From the NCBI RefSeq assembly GCF_900188155.1, contig NZ_FZOG01000001.1, forward strand, positions 529,010 through 593,009: a DNA stretch of 64,000 bases. Direction: 5' to 3'. The position numbers were made by a program, and so were the translations under genes. The DNA is from Pseudomonas segetis (GTDB taxonomy: Bacteria; Pseudomonadota; Gammaproteobacteria; Pseudomonadales; Pseudomonadaceae). The notes below the pieces were generated by a model, which was not told the origin of the DNA, made no database searches, and saw only the letters and a program-made list of their open reading frames with translations. Below, one piece after another: positions 8,686 through 17,036 of this stretch (the first letter of the stretch is position 1; each line of letters begins with the position of its first letter).

Positions 8686-9510
8686 ATGGGCACCCTCTCG
8701 GTCAATCAGAACAAATTGCAAAAACGTCTGCGTCGCCAGGCGGGCGAAGCCATTGCCGACTACAACATGATCGAAGATGGCGACAAGGTAATGGTGTGCC
8801 TGTCGGGTGGTAAAGACAGCTACACCATGCTCGATGTATTGCTGCACCTGCAGAAGGTTGCGCCGATCAAGTTTGAAATTGTCGCCGTGAACATGGACCA
8901 GAAGCAGCCCGGCTTTCCTGAGCATGTGTTGCCAGCCTACCTGGAGTCCCTTGGTGTGGCGTACCACATCGTCGAGAAAGACACCTATTCGGTGGTCAAG
9001 GAAAAGATACCTGAAGGCAAAACGACCTGTTCGCTGTGCTCGCGCCTGCGTCGCGGGACCTTGTATACCTTCGCCGATGAAATTGGTGCGACGAAAATGG
9101 CGCTGGGTCATCACCGGGACGATATTCTGGAAACCTTCTTCCTCAATATGTTCTACGGCGGCACCCTGAAGGCCATGCCGCCCAAGCTGCGTTCTGACGA
9201 TGGTCGTAACGTGGTGATTCGTCCGCTGGCCTACTGCAACGAGGCCGATATCGAAGCCTATTCGACCCTCAAGGAGTTCCCCATCATTCCTTGTAACCTG
9301 TGCGGCTCGCAGGAAAACCTGCAACGCCAGGTGGTCAAAGACATGCTCCAGGAATGGGAGCGCAAAACCCCGGGACGCACCGAGATCATGTTCCGCGCCC
9401 TGCAGAACATCGTGCCCTCGCAACTGGCCGACCGGGAGCTGTTTGACTTCGCAAGCCTGAAGATCGATCAGGATGCGACGCCGCGCTTTGTGGATGTGAT
9501 GAACCTCTAG
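8686..9510 (+). CDS. ttcA: tRNA 2-thiocytidine(32) synthetase TtcA
   Basis: A 274-residue PP-loop ATPase that thiolates cytidine 32 of several tRNAs using an Fe-S cluster. The PP-loop SGGKDS is at residues 40-45, the cluster-binding CSLC at Cys115/Cys118, and a third Cys lies in IPCNLCGSQ near residue 206. The protein is nearly colinear with other Pseudomonas TtcA proteins, including the [10 protein letters not shown] start and the RFVDVMNL end. The start has no strong ribosome site. An ATG 19 bases upstream is out of frame. Confidence 0.97.
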   Translation: MGTLSVNQNKLQKRLRRQAGEAIADYNMIEDGDKVMVCLSGGKDSYTMLDVLLHLQKVAPIKFEIVAVNMDQKQPGFPEHVLPAYLESLGVAYHIVEKDTYSVVKEKIPEGKTTCSLCSRLRRGTLYTFADEIGATKMALGHHRDDILETFFLNMFYGGTLKAMPPKLRSDDGRNVVIRPLAYCNEADIEAYSTLKEFPIIPCNLCGSQENLQRQVVKDMLQEWERKTPGRTEIMFRALQNIVPSQLADRELFDFASLKIDQDATPRFVDVMNL

Positions 9511-9563
9511 GAAGCGCGCAAGCAGCGGCCGGGCAGCGCACACACAATTCACAAAGGTAATGC

Positions 9564-10235
9564 ATGCGCGACTACAAGTGGCTCAATGAATATTGTCTAA
9601 ACCGTTTTGGCTCTGCCGCCGAGCTTGAGGCGCACTTGCCCCAGCCTGAGTCGGCCGAGTACCTGCGCAGCATCAGCGATGATCGCTATCTGTCGGTGAT
9701 GAGCTTGCGAGTGTTTCGCGCAGGCTTGCGCCACAGCGTGATAGACGCCAAATGGCCAGCGTTCGAACAGGTTTTCTTTGGGTTCGACCCCGAGAAAGTG
9801 GTGCTGATGGGGGCCGAGCGGATTGAAAACCTGATGCAGGACTCGCGCATCATCCGTCACTTGGGCAAGCTCAAGAGCGTGCCGCGCAATGCCCAGTTTA
9901 TCCTCGATGTGCGCCACGAAAAGGGCAGCTTCGGTGAGTTGATCGCCAGTTGGCCAGTGACGGATATCGTTGGCCTGTGGAAGTATATCGCCAAGCACGG
10001 TGCGCAAATGGGTGGCTTGTCGGCACCGCGTTTTTTGCGCATGGTCGGTAAGGACACCTTTGTGCCGACCAACGACATGGTCGCGGCACTGAATGCCCAG
10101 GGCATTATCGACAAGGTGCCAACCAGTCTCAGGGACCTGGCAACAGTTCAGGCGGCGTTCAACACCTGGCATGAGCAAAGCGGGCGGCCGCTGTGTCAGT
10201 TGTCTACGATGCTGGCCTACACGGTTAATCATTGA
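9564..10235 (+). CDS. DNA-3-methyladenine glycosylase I family protein
   Basis: A 223-residue member of the adenine-glycosylase (Tag-like) helix-hairpin-helix family, which excises alkylated bases in base-excision repair. Family features are DDRYLSVMSLRVFRAGLRHSVI near residues 40-60, the WPAFEQVFFGFDPEKV segment, and RIIRHLGKLKSV with NAQFI following. Classical Tag has a Cys/His zinc snap at its ends that I do not see here, so this is a divergent group and its lesion range may differ. The ATG at 9564 follows AAAGG by 6 bases. It is 53 bases after ttcA and may be co-transcribed. Confidence 0.82.
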   Translation: MRDYKWLNEYCLNRFGSAAELEAHLPQPESAEYLRSISDDRYLSVMSLRVFRAGLRHSVIDAKWPAFEQVFFGFDPEKVVLMGAERIENLMQDSRIIRHLGKLKSVPRNAQFILDVRHEKGSFGELIASWPVTDIVGLWKYIAKHGAQMGGLSAPRFLRMVGKDTFVPTNDMVAALNAQGIIDKVPTSLRDLATVQAAFNTWHEQSGRPLCQLSTMLAYTVNH

Positions 10236-10270
10236 GTGCGACCATTTGCCGCGCTGGCAAGGGGTAGAGG

Positions 10271-11059
10271 ATGCTGAGCGAAATCGAACAACTGGCCCAG
10301 GCATTCAAATGCGCCGAGCGCGTATTGATTATCACGGGTGCAGGGCTTTCAGCAGATTCCGGCCTGCCAACCTATCGCGGCGTTGGTGGCTTGTATAACG
10401 GCAATACCGACGAAGGCGTGCCCATCGAAGCCGCGCTCAGCGGGCCTATGCTGCAACGGGACCCGGCATTGTGCTGGAAGTACCTGGCCGAGCTGGGTAG
10501 GGCCTGCCTTGGTGCGCAGCCCAATGCCGGGCACCAGGTTATCGCCGAGTTGCAAAGACTCAAGCCAGAGTGTTGGCTGCTGACCCAGAATATCGATGGC
10601 TTTCATCGTGCCGCAGGCAGCCCCGCAGAGCGACTGATAGAAATCCATGGCCAGCTTGCACCGCTGTATTGCCAGGTCTGTGGGCTGCAGGACAATCAAC
10701 TGTCTGCTCGTCTGGAGCAGGCCTTGCCGCCCCTTTGTCGTCAGTGCGAGGGGGTGATGCGCCCGCCGGTGGTGTTGTTTGAAGAGATGCTGCCAGAAAA
10801 GGCCATCGCCACGCTGTATCAACAACTGGCCGAGGGTTTCGACCTGGTATTGAGCATCGGCACCAGTGCCAGTTTCGCGTATATTGTCGAACCTGTTCTG
10901 CGCGCCCGGGCCGTTGGTGGCTTTACGGCGGAAATAAACCCCTCGCGCACCGACCTGAGCGACAGTGTCGATGTCTATATCGCCGCGAAGGCCTTAGATG
11001 TTTTGCCGCAACTGCTAAGTCACATTTCAGACGATAGAATTTGCAAATCGACGCCATAG
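10271..11059 (+). CDS. Sir2-family NAD-dependent protein deacylase
   Basis: A 262-residue sirtuin. The NAD-binding TGAGLSADSGLPTYRG is at residues 22-37, QNID at 106-109, the catalytic His126 in EIHGQ, and a four-Cys zinc site at 134/137/156/159 (CQVC...CRQC). These support a protein lysine deacetylase or deacylase in the cytoplasm. This is a sirtuin and not the cobyrinate synthase that shares the name CobB. AAGGGG lies 6 bases before the ATG. It begins 35 bases after the glycosylase gene. Confidence 0.93.
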   Translation: MLSEIEQLAQAFKCAERVLIITGAGLSADSGLPTYRGVGGLYNGNTDEGVPIEAALSGPMLQRDPALCWKYLAELGRACLGAQPNAGHQVIAELQRLKPECWLLTQNIDGFHRAAGSPAERLIEIHGQLAPLYCQVCGLQDNQLSARLEQALPPLCRQCEGVMRPPVVLFEEMLPEKAIATLYQQLAEGFDLVLSIGTSASFAYIVEPVLRARAVGGFTAEINPSRTDLSDSVDVYIAAKALDVLPQLLSHISDDRICKSTP

Positions 11060-11104
11060 AAGGCATAGTCTCGCGAATTTATTAAATTCGACACGGCTGT
11101 GCCC

Positions 11105-11710
11105 ATGCTAAAACGCTTCGCACCCCTCGTGCCTATTGCACTCACGGTTCTTCTGGCAGCCTGTGCTGGCCAGGCACCACAAACCCAGATCAATCAGCCT
11201 GAACCTCTGGCTGAGGCTGCTAATCCGGCGACGGAAGATTTTACCGACTTCACCGATGCGCTTGCTGCACAGAAGTCTTATCAGTTGCCACAGCTGGCCG
11301 ACAGTATTCTCGAACATGGCCTTTCCCTGGTCGGTACCCGTTATCGCTGGGGCGGTAGCAGCGTCAAGTCAGGCTTCGACTGCAGTGGCTTCATCGGCTA
11401 TTTGTTCGAAGAAGAAGCAGGCATGCAACTGCCGCGCTCTACCCGCGAGATGATCAATCTCGATGCGCCTATCGTTAAGCGTGATGAGCTGGAACCAGGC
11501 GACGTGGTGTTCTTCAGCACCAATGGTCGCGGCCGGGTAAGCCATGCCGGGATTTACCTGGGCGATGATCAATTTATCCACTCTGCCAGCCGGCGCAGTG
11601 GCGGGGTTCGGGTAGACAGCCTGCAAAGCCCCTACTGGAAGCGAACCTATATGGAAGCCAAGCGCGTACTGGCGATGGCTTCAACCGGGCAGGGTGTTAC
11701 TGTCCGATAA
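11105..11710 (+). CDS. NlpC/P60 (C40) cell-wall hydrolase lipoprotein, copy 1
   Basis: A 201-residue lipoprotein with signal ending LAAC (Cys20), a linker to about residue 65, then an NlpC/P60 domain. Cys93 (GFDCSGF), His147 (VSHAGIY) and His159 (FIHS) form the C40 catalytic set expected to cut peptidoglycan stem peptides in the periplasm. The frame reaches a GTG at 11099, but the ATG at 11105 gives a normal signal. It is the first of three tandem C40 genes and is followed by its own terminator. Confidence 0.92.
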   Translation: MLKRFAPLVPIALTVLLAACAGQAPQTQINQPEPLAEAANPATEDFTDFTDALAAQKSYQLPQLADSILEHGLSLVGTRYRWGGSSVKSGFDCSGFIGYLFEEEAGMQLPRSTREMINLDAPIVKRDELEPGDVVFFSTNGRGRVSHAGIYLGDDQFIHSASRRSGGVRVDSLQSPYWKRTYMEAKRVLAMASTGQGVTVR

Positions 11711-11721
11711 GTTGTATGTGC

Positions 11722-11744
11722 AAAGGCGCTTCGGCGCCTTTTTC
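11722..11744 (+). terminator. Rho-independent terminator with UUCG loop
   Basis: AAAGGCGC-TTCG-GCGCCTTT followed by a T run, just after the first C40 gene. The stable UUCG tetraloop and U tract make this a clear terminator, so the second C40 gene should have its own promoter. Confidence 0.92.
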
Positions 11745-11848
11745 AATTTTGTTGGTGCTGGTTTTACCCAGGCTCACGGCTCGGGTCGGTCGTACTGTTT
11801 TTTCACTTTTTTGGCATCCGCAACCGCTGTTGCTGTTTGGGTTTCGTA

Positions 11849-12505
11849 ATGCGCAGATCTCTACTCGGTATTTTGTTTTGTTGTTCTTTTGGGGTTCTGG
11901 CCAGTTTTTCAGCGCAGGCTACAGAGAAACACCTCGGCGCGCCAAAGGCTTCCCTGCCTAAAGCCGCTGCAGTCGTTAGCCGTGCGCAAGAGTTGATCGG
12001 CGTGCCTTATCGCTGGGGTGGCACCAATGTTCGCCGTGGTTTTGATTGCAGTGGCTTGATTGTCTACCTCTTTGGTAGCCAGGCGAATATCCACCTGCCG
12101 CGCACCACCGCGCAGATGATCAAGATGAAGGCGCCCAAGGTTGCCAAGAATGACCTGCGTGCAGGCGATGTTGTGTTCTTCAACCACAATGGGCGCGGGC
12201 GTGTCAGCCATATGGGGCTGTACATCGGCGAGGGACGCTTCATTCACGCGCCACGCACCGGCAAGACCATCCGTATCAGCAAGCTTGGCAGTGGCTATTG
12301 GTCGCGTCACTACATCGGGGCCAAACGCTTCCTCAACGGTGATGGCTCGCGGGACCAGCCAATGCTGGCTGTGCGCAAGAGTTCGCGGGACCAACCGACG
12401 CTCAGCCACAAGGCCGGTTTCACGCGCACGGTTCTCTCGGCACGCAAGCCATCGCGTGAGCAGCCGTTGCTCGCTTCACGCTCACACTTGCGTCATAAGC
12501 GATAG
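11849..12505 (+). CDS. NlpC/P60 (C40) hydrolase with basic repeat tail, copy 2
   Basis: A 218-residue exported C40 peptidase. The signal peptide is about residues 1-24 (SAQA then T) and has no lipobox, so the protein is soluble in the periplasm. The catalytic set is Cys67 (GFDCSGL), His121 (VSHMGLY) and His133. After the domain ends near residue 163 there is a basic tail of about 50 residues holding three SR(D/E)QP units at 167, 179 and 202, and ending RSHLRHKR. The other two copies lack this tail. The ATG at 11849 is preferred to an upstream TTG. Confidence 0.9.
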   Translation: MRRSLLGILFCCSFGVLASFSAQATEKHLGAPKASLPKAAAVVSRAQELIGVPYRWGGTNVRRGFDCSGLIVYLFGSQANIHLPRTTAQMIKMKAPKVAKNDLRAGDVVFFNHNGRGRVSHMGLYIGEGRFIHAPRTGKTIRISKLGSGYWSRHYIGAKRFLNGDGSRDQPMLAVRKSSRDQPTLSHKAGFTRTVLSARKPSREQPLLASRSHLRHKR

Positions 12506-12517
12506 CGCGGCAGAGTA

Positions 12518-12542
12518 GGCGCACTAGGGAATAAGGTGCGCC
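12518..12542 (+). repeat. Inverted repeat at the ribosome site of C40 copy 3
   Basis: GGCGCAC and GTGCGCC form a 7-base stem around an 11-base loop, ending 4 bases before the ATG at 12547. The likely ribosome-binding AAGG (12533-12536) lies at the stem edge, so the hairpin could reduce translation. There is no T run, so it is not a typical terminator. Confidence 0.45.
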
Positions 12543-12546
12543 TCGC

Positions 12547-13065
12547 ATGACTCGACCGATCCGCATTGCATTGCTATCTCTTGCAGCGCTGCTCAGCGCC
12601 TGCTCCAGTCATCCTCCGACGCCGCAACCTGTCCCCCGAATAACCAATCCCGCCGCCAATGGTAATGCCGACGATGTGCTGATCCGAGCGATTGGCCTGG
12701 TTGGCACGCCATACCGTTACGGCGGCAACACTCCAGCTGGCGGATTCGATTGCAGTGGCCTGATTGGTTTCGTCTATCGTGATGCCGCAGGTATCAGCCT
12801 GCCACGCACCACCAGTCAACTGAGTCGGATGCGCGGGCAAAGCGTTAGCCGCAATAACCTGCAAAGTGGTGACCTGGTGTTCTTCGCCACCAGTGGTGGC
12901 AGCAAGGTCAGCCATGCGGGCATTTATGTCGGTGAGGGGCGGTTTGTACATGCCCCCTCCAGCGGTGGCACTGTGCGCCTTGACAGTTTGGCTAACAGCT
13001 ATTGGCAGGGCGTCTACCTGGATGCCAAGCGGGTGTTTGGTCCCGAGCTTGCCCATAACCTGTAG
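12547..13065 (+). CDS. NlpC/P60 (C40) lipoprotein, copy 3
   Basis: A compact 172-residue lipoprotein with signal ending LSAC (Cys19) and a short Pro-rich linker, then the C40 domain with Cys69 (GFDCSGL), His123 (VSHAGIY) and His135 (FVHAP). It is predicted to be anchored to a membrane in the periplasm and to cleave peptidoglycan cross-bridge or stem peptides. It follows copy 2 by 41 bases and is probably co-transcribed with it. Confidence 0.92.
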   Translation: MTRPIRIALLSLAALLSACSSHPPTPQPVPRITNPAANGNADDVLIRAIGLVGTPYRYGGNTPAGGFDCSGLIGFVYRDAAGISLPRTTSQLSRMRGQSVSRNNLQSGDLVFFATSGGSKVSHAGIYVGEGRFVHAPSSGGTVRLDSLANSYWQGVYLDAKRVFGPELAHNL

Positions 13066-13107
13066 GATCCGGGGCGTGACAATGATTTATTGCGAGCCAC
13101 AAAGATC

Positions 13108-13770
13108 ATGACCAATCGGACGCTCAACCTCGACGAACCCCTGTATCAGTACCTGCTCGATGTATCGCTGCGCGAATCGGAGTTGCTCAGGCAGTTGCGT
13201 GACGAGACCGCCGGGCTGGCCAATGCGCGTTGGCAAATAGCGCCCGAACAAGGCCAGTTCATGGCGTTGCTGGTCCAGTTGCTTGCACCCAGGCGCATCA
13301 TCGAGGTTGGCACCTTCACGGGCTATAGCGCGATCTGCATGGCCCAGGCAATGCCCATGGGCGGGCAGCTCATTTGCTGCGACTTGCCAGCAGACTACAA
13401 CGCCATTGCCGAGCGCTATTGGCAGCAAGCTGGGGTCAGTGAATGTATTGAGCAACGCTTGGCGCCAGCCTTGCAAACCCTGGCCGATCTAGAGGCTGAA
13501 GGACTCGCCGAGGCGGTCGATATGATTTTTATCGATGCCGATAAAGCCAATTATCCAGCGTATTTCGAGCAGGGGCTGCGCTTGCTCAAGCCGGGTGGCC
13601 TGCTGCTTTTCGACAATACCCTGTGGAGTGGGCGAGTGCTTGAGGTCGAGCCGCAAAGCGCGGATACCCGTGCAATTCAGGCACTAAACCAGCAACTTAA
13701 AAGTGACAGGCGAATTGATTTGTCGATGCTGCCGCTGGGCGACGGATTGACGCTCTGTCGCAAGCGTTAA
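13108..13770 (+). CDS. Class I SAM-dependent O-methyltransferase (CCoAOMT-like)
   Basis: A 220-residue member of the O-methyltransferase family 3 (caffeoyl-CoA OMT-like). Motif I IIEVGTFTGYSAICMA near residue 65 binds SAM. The metal-binding acidic residues are expected in FIDADKANYPAYFE, and LLLFDNTLWSGRV is the typical later motif. The ATG at 13108 is preferred to a TTG six codons upstream. The substrate is unknown; such bacterial enzymes often accept catechol-type molecules, but nothing nearby supports a specific one. Confidence 0.88.
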   Translation: MTNRTLNLDEPLYQYLLDVSLRESELLRQLRDETAGLANARWQIAPEQGQFMALLVQLLAPRRIIEVGTFTGYSAICMAQAMPMGGQLICCDLPADYNAIAERYWQQAGVSECIEQRLAPALQTLADLEAEGLAEAVDMIFIDADKANYPAYFEQGLRLLKPGGLLLFDNTLWSGRVLEVEPQSADTRAIQALNQQLKSDRRIDLSMLPLGDGLTLCRKR

Positions 13771-13792
13771 ACACTGTTGAGATAGTGCCGCC

Positions 13793-14113
13793 ATGCCTGA
13801 ACCGCTCCGCTTGCCCGCGCAGCCTCCTGCTTGTGAACTGTGCGCGCGCGATGCGCCCTTGACTCGCCATCATTTGATTCCCAGGTCTGTGCATAACAAA
13901 ACCTATGTGCAAAAGCGCTACGCCAAGAGCGAGCGCATCACTGCAACCTTGTGGTTGTGTCGTGCCTGCCATAACCAGGTGCATCGCTTATTCACCGAGA
14001 AGGAGCTGGCGTTGACCTACAACAATAAGGAACGCCTGCTCAGTGACGAGCGCCTGAGCACCTTTGTGAGCTGGCTGTCTGCCAAGCCTGCGGGTTTTCA
14101 CCCCCGTCACTGA
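13793..14113 (+). CDS. Small HNH-type nuclease-domain protein
   Basis: A 106-residue protein built around an HNH-like core: CELCARDAPLTRHHLIPRS supplies two Cys and the paired His, and WLCRACHNQVHRL supplies the second CxxC and the HNxVH segment. Spacing fits a zinc-stabilised beta-beta-alpha-metal nuclease fold. It follows the O-methyltransferase by 22 bases and lies upstream of the cobalamin riboswitch. It is not next to phage or restriction genes, so its role is unknown. Confidence 0.82.
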   Translation: MPEPLRLPAQPPACELCARDAPLTRHHLIPRSVHNKTYVQKRYAKSERITATLWLCRACHNQVHRLFTEKELALTYNNKERLLSDERLSTFVSWLSAKPAGFHPRH

Positions 14114-14172
14114 CCAGGCCTGGATGGTTTTCTGCTGAATCGGGCAATCGCAGGTTGCATGCGTATTGTTGT

Positions 14173-14201
14173 TTGACCTTCTGCTCGCAAGTCACTACTC
14201 T
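14173..14201 (+). promoter_or_regulatory. Candidate sigma-70 promoter of the btuB-cob operon
   Basis: TTGACC at 14173-14178 and TACTCT at 14196-14201 are separated by 17 bases. The -35 matches 5 of 6 consensus bases, and the -10 keeps the key T, A and final T. The predicted transcript would begin near 14208, directly before the riboswitch. Confidence 0.6.
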
Positions 14202-14210
14202 GCGCGACTT

Positions 14211-14420
14211 GCTTCAGGTGCCCTGTATTTACAGGGTGAAACAGGGAAGTCGGTGCGTTTCGCGTGTCCACGCCAAACAATTCCGACGCTGCCCCCGCAA
14301 CGGTAAACGAGTCAAATCAAACGCTTTTTCAACCACTGTGCATTTGCATGGGAAGGTGCGTTTGTAGCTGTGCTGGCAACAGTGCTCTGCTCGTAAGCCC
14401 GGAGACCGGCCTGTCGCATG
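14211..14420 (+). promoter_or_regulatory. Adenosylcobalamin riboswitch
   Basis: This is the classical cobalamin riboswitch aptamer. Landmarks in order are GGTGCCCTG near 14218, GGGTGAAACAGGGAA near 14234-14248, the B12 box GCTGCCCCCGCAACGGTA at 14288-14305, and the terminal AAGCCCGGAGACCGGCCTG near 14395-14413. Binding of adenosylcobalamin normally lowers expression of the genes behind it. It sits in the 5' leader of btuB, and no terminator is seen between btuB and the following cob genes, so it may control the whole block. Confidence 0.95.
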
Positions 14421-14501
14421 TTCACGGCACTGCGGAGGGCACTGTCGGGCGTAGCGTTTCCTGTACGTAGTTGCGTACCAGTGGCTATTGCGCCTGCTGT
14501 T

Positions 14502-14554
14502 CTCCGTATGCCTTCCCCAGCCAATGTCGCACGGGTGAGAGCGGCGGAGCATAC
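14502..14554 (+). promoter_or_regulatory. Candidate riboswitch expression platform
   Basis: CTCCG at 14502-14506 can pair with CGGAG at 14545-14549, the probable ribosome site of btuB. Overlapping GTATGC (14506-14511) can alternatively pair with GCATAC (14549-14554). No U-tract hairpin is visible, so control is more likely at translation start than by termination. Inferred from base complementarity only. Confidence 0.45.
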
Positions 14555-14557
14555 ACA

Positions 14558-16408
14558 ATGAAGAGCAAGTCCTTTTTGACGTCGGCAGCAGTGGTGCTGT
14601 GCGGCGTTTCCAGCGGTTCCCAGGTTTTCGCAGCAGAGCCGAACCAGCTGGAAGATAGCGTGGTGACTGCCACGCGTACGGCACAAACGGCCGAACAGAG
14701 CCTGTCTGCCATCACTGTATTCGACCGCGCGGATATCGAGCAAAGCCAGGTCAATTCCGTTCCTGAATTATTACGCAAGGTCCCGGGTGTTTCACTGGCC
14801 AACAACGGCGGTCCGGGCAAGTCGACCTCACTGTTTATGCGTGGCACCGAGTCTGACCATGTGTTGGTGATGATCGACGGAGTCAAGATCGGTTCCGTCA
14901 GTTCGGGTGGTGCAGCCCTGCAGGATCTGCCGCTTGAACTGATCGAGCGGATCGAGGTAGTGCGCGGCCCTCGTTCGAGTCTCTATGGCTCGGAAGCAAT
15001 CGGCGGCGTTATCCAGATCTTTACCCGCAAAGGCCGCAGCGGTGGTGCCAAGCCGTTTTTTTCAGCAGGTTATGGAACCCACGACAGCTACACCGGCAGC
15101 GCAGGTGTTTCCGGTGGCGATGACAAGGCCTGGTACAGCCTTGGGGTCAGCAGTTCCGACACCGACGGCATCAACGTCAAGTCGGCAAATGTCAGTGGTT
15201 ATGAAAGCGACGATGATGGCTATCGCAACCTGTCGGGCAGCCTGAGTGCCGGTTACCGTTTCGACAACGGTCTCGAGCTGGACGGCAATGTACTTAAAGC
15301 CAAGTCGCACAATGATTACGACAGCGTCAACCGCAGTCGCACTTCAGGCTTCAACGCCAATGCCGATGGCGAGTCCAATGTCTATGGCGGCCGTGCCCGT
15401 TTCTCTCCGTTCGATATCTGGCAGGTCACCTTGCAGGTCGGGCGCAGTGAGGACAAGTCCGATGCCTACACAGATGGCAGCTTCAACTCGCGTTTCGACA
15501 GTCGCCGCGATACCGCCAGCTGGCAGAACGATCTGAGTATTGCCGAGGGACAGACCCTGACCCTGGGCACTGACTACCAACGCGATGAAATCAGTGGCAG
15601 CACCGATTACGACAGCGATTCACGCGACAACAACGGCTACTTCATCCAGTACCTGGGCGATGTGGGCCGTCATGACTGGCAACTGGCGTTGCGCCGTGAT
15701 GATAACGAGCAGTTTGGTGACCACCAGACAGGCAATATCGCTTATGGCTTTGCCCTGACCGACTGGTTGCGCAGCACCGTCAGTTACGGCACTGCGTTCA
15801 AGGCGCCGACCTTCAATGAGCTGTATTTCCCCGACTACGGCAACCCAAACCTGGATGCCGAAACCTCGCAGAGCCTGGAAATTGGCCTGACCGGTCAGCA
15901 CGCCTGGGGGCATTGGTCGATTAATGCGTTCCGCAATGAAATTGACGACCTGATTGCCTACGACTCCTCGATCCAGGGGCCTTCGAACGTCGATAAAGCC
16001 CGTATCAACGGTGTTGAACTGGTGGTCGCCAGTCAGTTGCTGGGGTTCGACTGGAACGCCAACTACACACTGATGGACCCGGAAAACCAGTCGAGCGGAG
16101 CCAATGATGGCAATGAACTGGCGCGGCGTGCCAAGCAATTGTTCAACCTGGATGTTGACCGCCGGATCGGCAGGTTCAGCATCGGCGGCACTGTGCACGC
16201 TGAGGGGCAACGCTACGACGACTTGGCCAACACCAAGGAATTGTCGGGGTTCGCCACGGTTGACCTGCGTGGTGAGTATCGCCTGACCGAGGAATGGCGC
16301 CTGCAAAGCCGGGTAGCGAACTTGCTCGGTGCCGATTATGAAACTGCCGAAGGCTATAACCAGCCAGGCCAGGCCGTGTATTTCAGCGTGCGCTACCAAG
16401 CGCTGTAG
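14558..16408 (+). CDS. btuB: TonB-dependent vitamin B12 outer-membrane receptor
   Basis: A 616-residue TonB-dependent receptor that imports cobalamin across the outer membrane. A signal peptide ends near AEP (about residue 27), followed by a TonB-box-like segment EDSVVTATR (32-40). The plug domain carries VPELLRKVPGVSLANNGGPGKSTSLFMRGTES-type text and IEVVRGPRSSLYGSEAIGGVI, and then come many 22-strand barrel segments, ending in aromatic-rich VYFSVRYQAL. The ATG at 14558 is chosen because it fits the signal peptide; the frame extends to 14471 into the leader. The upstream riboswitch makes B12 the likely substrate. Confidence 0.93.
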   Translation: MKSKSFLTSAAVVLCGVSSGSQVFAAEPNQLEDSVVTATRTAQTAEQSLSAITVFDRADIEQSQVNSVPELLRKVPGVSLANNGGPGKSTSLFMRGTESDHVLVMIDGVKIGSVSSGGAALQDLPLELIERIEVVRGPRSSLYGSEAIGGVIQIFTRKGRSGGAKPFFSAGYGTHDSYTGSAGVSGGDDKAWYSLGVSSSDTDGINVKSANVSGYESDDDGYRNLSGSLSAGYRFDNGLELDGNVLKAKSHNDYDSVNRSRTSGFNANADGESNVYGGRARFSPFDIWQVTLQVGRSEDKSDAYTDGSFNSRFDSRRDTASWQNDLSIAEGQTLTLGTDYQRDEISGSTDYDSDSRDNNGYFIQYLGDVGRHDWQLALRRDDNEQFGDHQTGNIAYGFALTDWLRSTVSYGTAFKAPTFNELYFPDYGNPNLDAETSQSLEIGLTGQHAWGHWSINAFRNEIDDLIAYDSSIQGPSNVDKARINGVELVVASQLLGFDWNANYTLMDPENQSSGANDGNELARRAKQLFNLDVDRRIGRFSIGGTVHAEGQRYDDLANTKELSGFATVDLRGEYRLTEEWRLQSRVANLLGADYETAEGYNQPGQAVYFSVRYQAL

Positions 16409-16466
16409 CGGATAGAAACTGCCCGGAGCGTCCCAGGGCGTTGCGGGCTGCCAACAGGAGAAAATG

Positions 16467-17036
16467 ATGAACCTTTCACCACGTCACCAATTGCTGCTCG
16501 GCCTTGCGCTTGCGGCCTTGATGGCCATGACCCGGGGCCAGCATTTCGCCACGGTCAACCTGCCTAGCGCATCCTGGGCTGTATTCTTCCTGGCGGGTGT
16601 CTTGCTCAAGCCGCGCTGGGTTTTTCCCGTGCTGTTTCTTGAGGCGTCGCTGCTGGATATGGCCGCTGTGCAATGGGCAGGCGTGAGTGACTGGTGCATG
16701 TCGCCTGCCTACTGGATGCTGGTTCCAGCCTATGGCTCGCTGTGGCTGGGTGGGCGTTTGTATGCTGGCATGCACCGCCAGCAGTTGAGCAATCTGCTGT
16801 TGCTGGCAGCTGTTGTTTCGGTGAGCGCCTTTGTCTGCTACCTGTTTTCAGGGGGCGGTTTCTTGTTTTTCTCGGGTCGTTACCCGGACCCAAGCCTGGC
16901 CCAGTTGGGCGAGCGGATCGGGGTGTATTACCCGCGCAACCTGACCAGCATGGCCTTGTATGTGGGAGCAGCCTGCATCCTGTTCATTAGCTTGCAGGCA
17001 GCGTTCGCCGGACGTAAATCCGAGGTGCAGTCATGA
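16467..17036 (+). CDS. btuM: BtuM-like membrane protein (candidate cobalamin S-component)
   Basis: A 189-residue integral membrane protein with about six hydrophobic segments, between btuB and cobO. A conserved-looking block, MTRGQHFATVNLPSASW (about 20-37), is followed by WAGVSDWCMSPAYW with Cys77. Known BtuM proteins are solitary ECF-type S-components that carry vitamin B12 across the inner membrane. They have a cobalt-binding Cys at nearly this position (Cys80 in the Thiobacillus denitrificans protein). No ECF ATPase module is visible in the window. GGAG lies 6 bases before the ATG at 16467; an ATG one codon earlier is possible. Overlaps cobO by ATGA. The family match is from memory. Confidence 0.68.
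   Translation: MNLSPRHQLLLGLALAALMAMTRGQHFATVNLPSASWAVFFLAGVLLKPRWVFPVLFLEASLLDMAAVQWAGVSDWCMSPAYWMLVPAYGSLWLGGRLYAGMHRQQLSNLLLLAAVVSVSAFVCYLFSGGGFLFFSGRYPDPSLAQLGERIGVYYPRNLTSMALYVGAACILFISLQAAFAGRKSEVQS

Noticed and set aside
8665..9552. 295-codon minus-strand open frame
   Set aside because: It is antisense to ttcA, whose PP-loop and Cys motifs settle the coding strand.
14471..14557. Upstream extension of btuB
   Set aside because: These codons lie in the riboswitch leader and would precede the signal peptide; the ATG at 14558 fits better.
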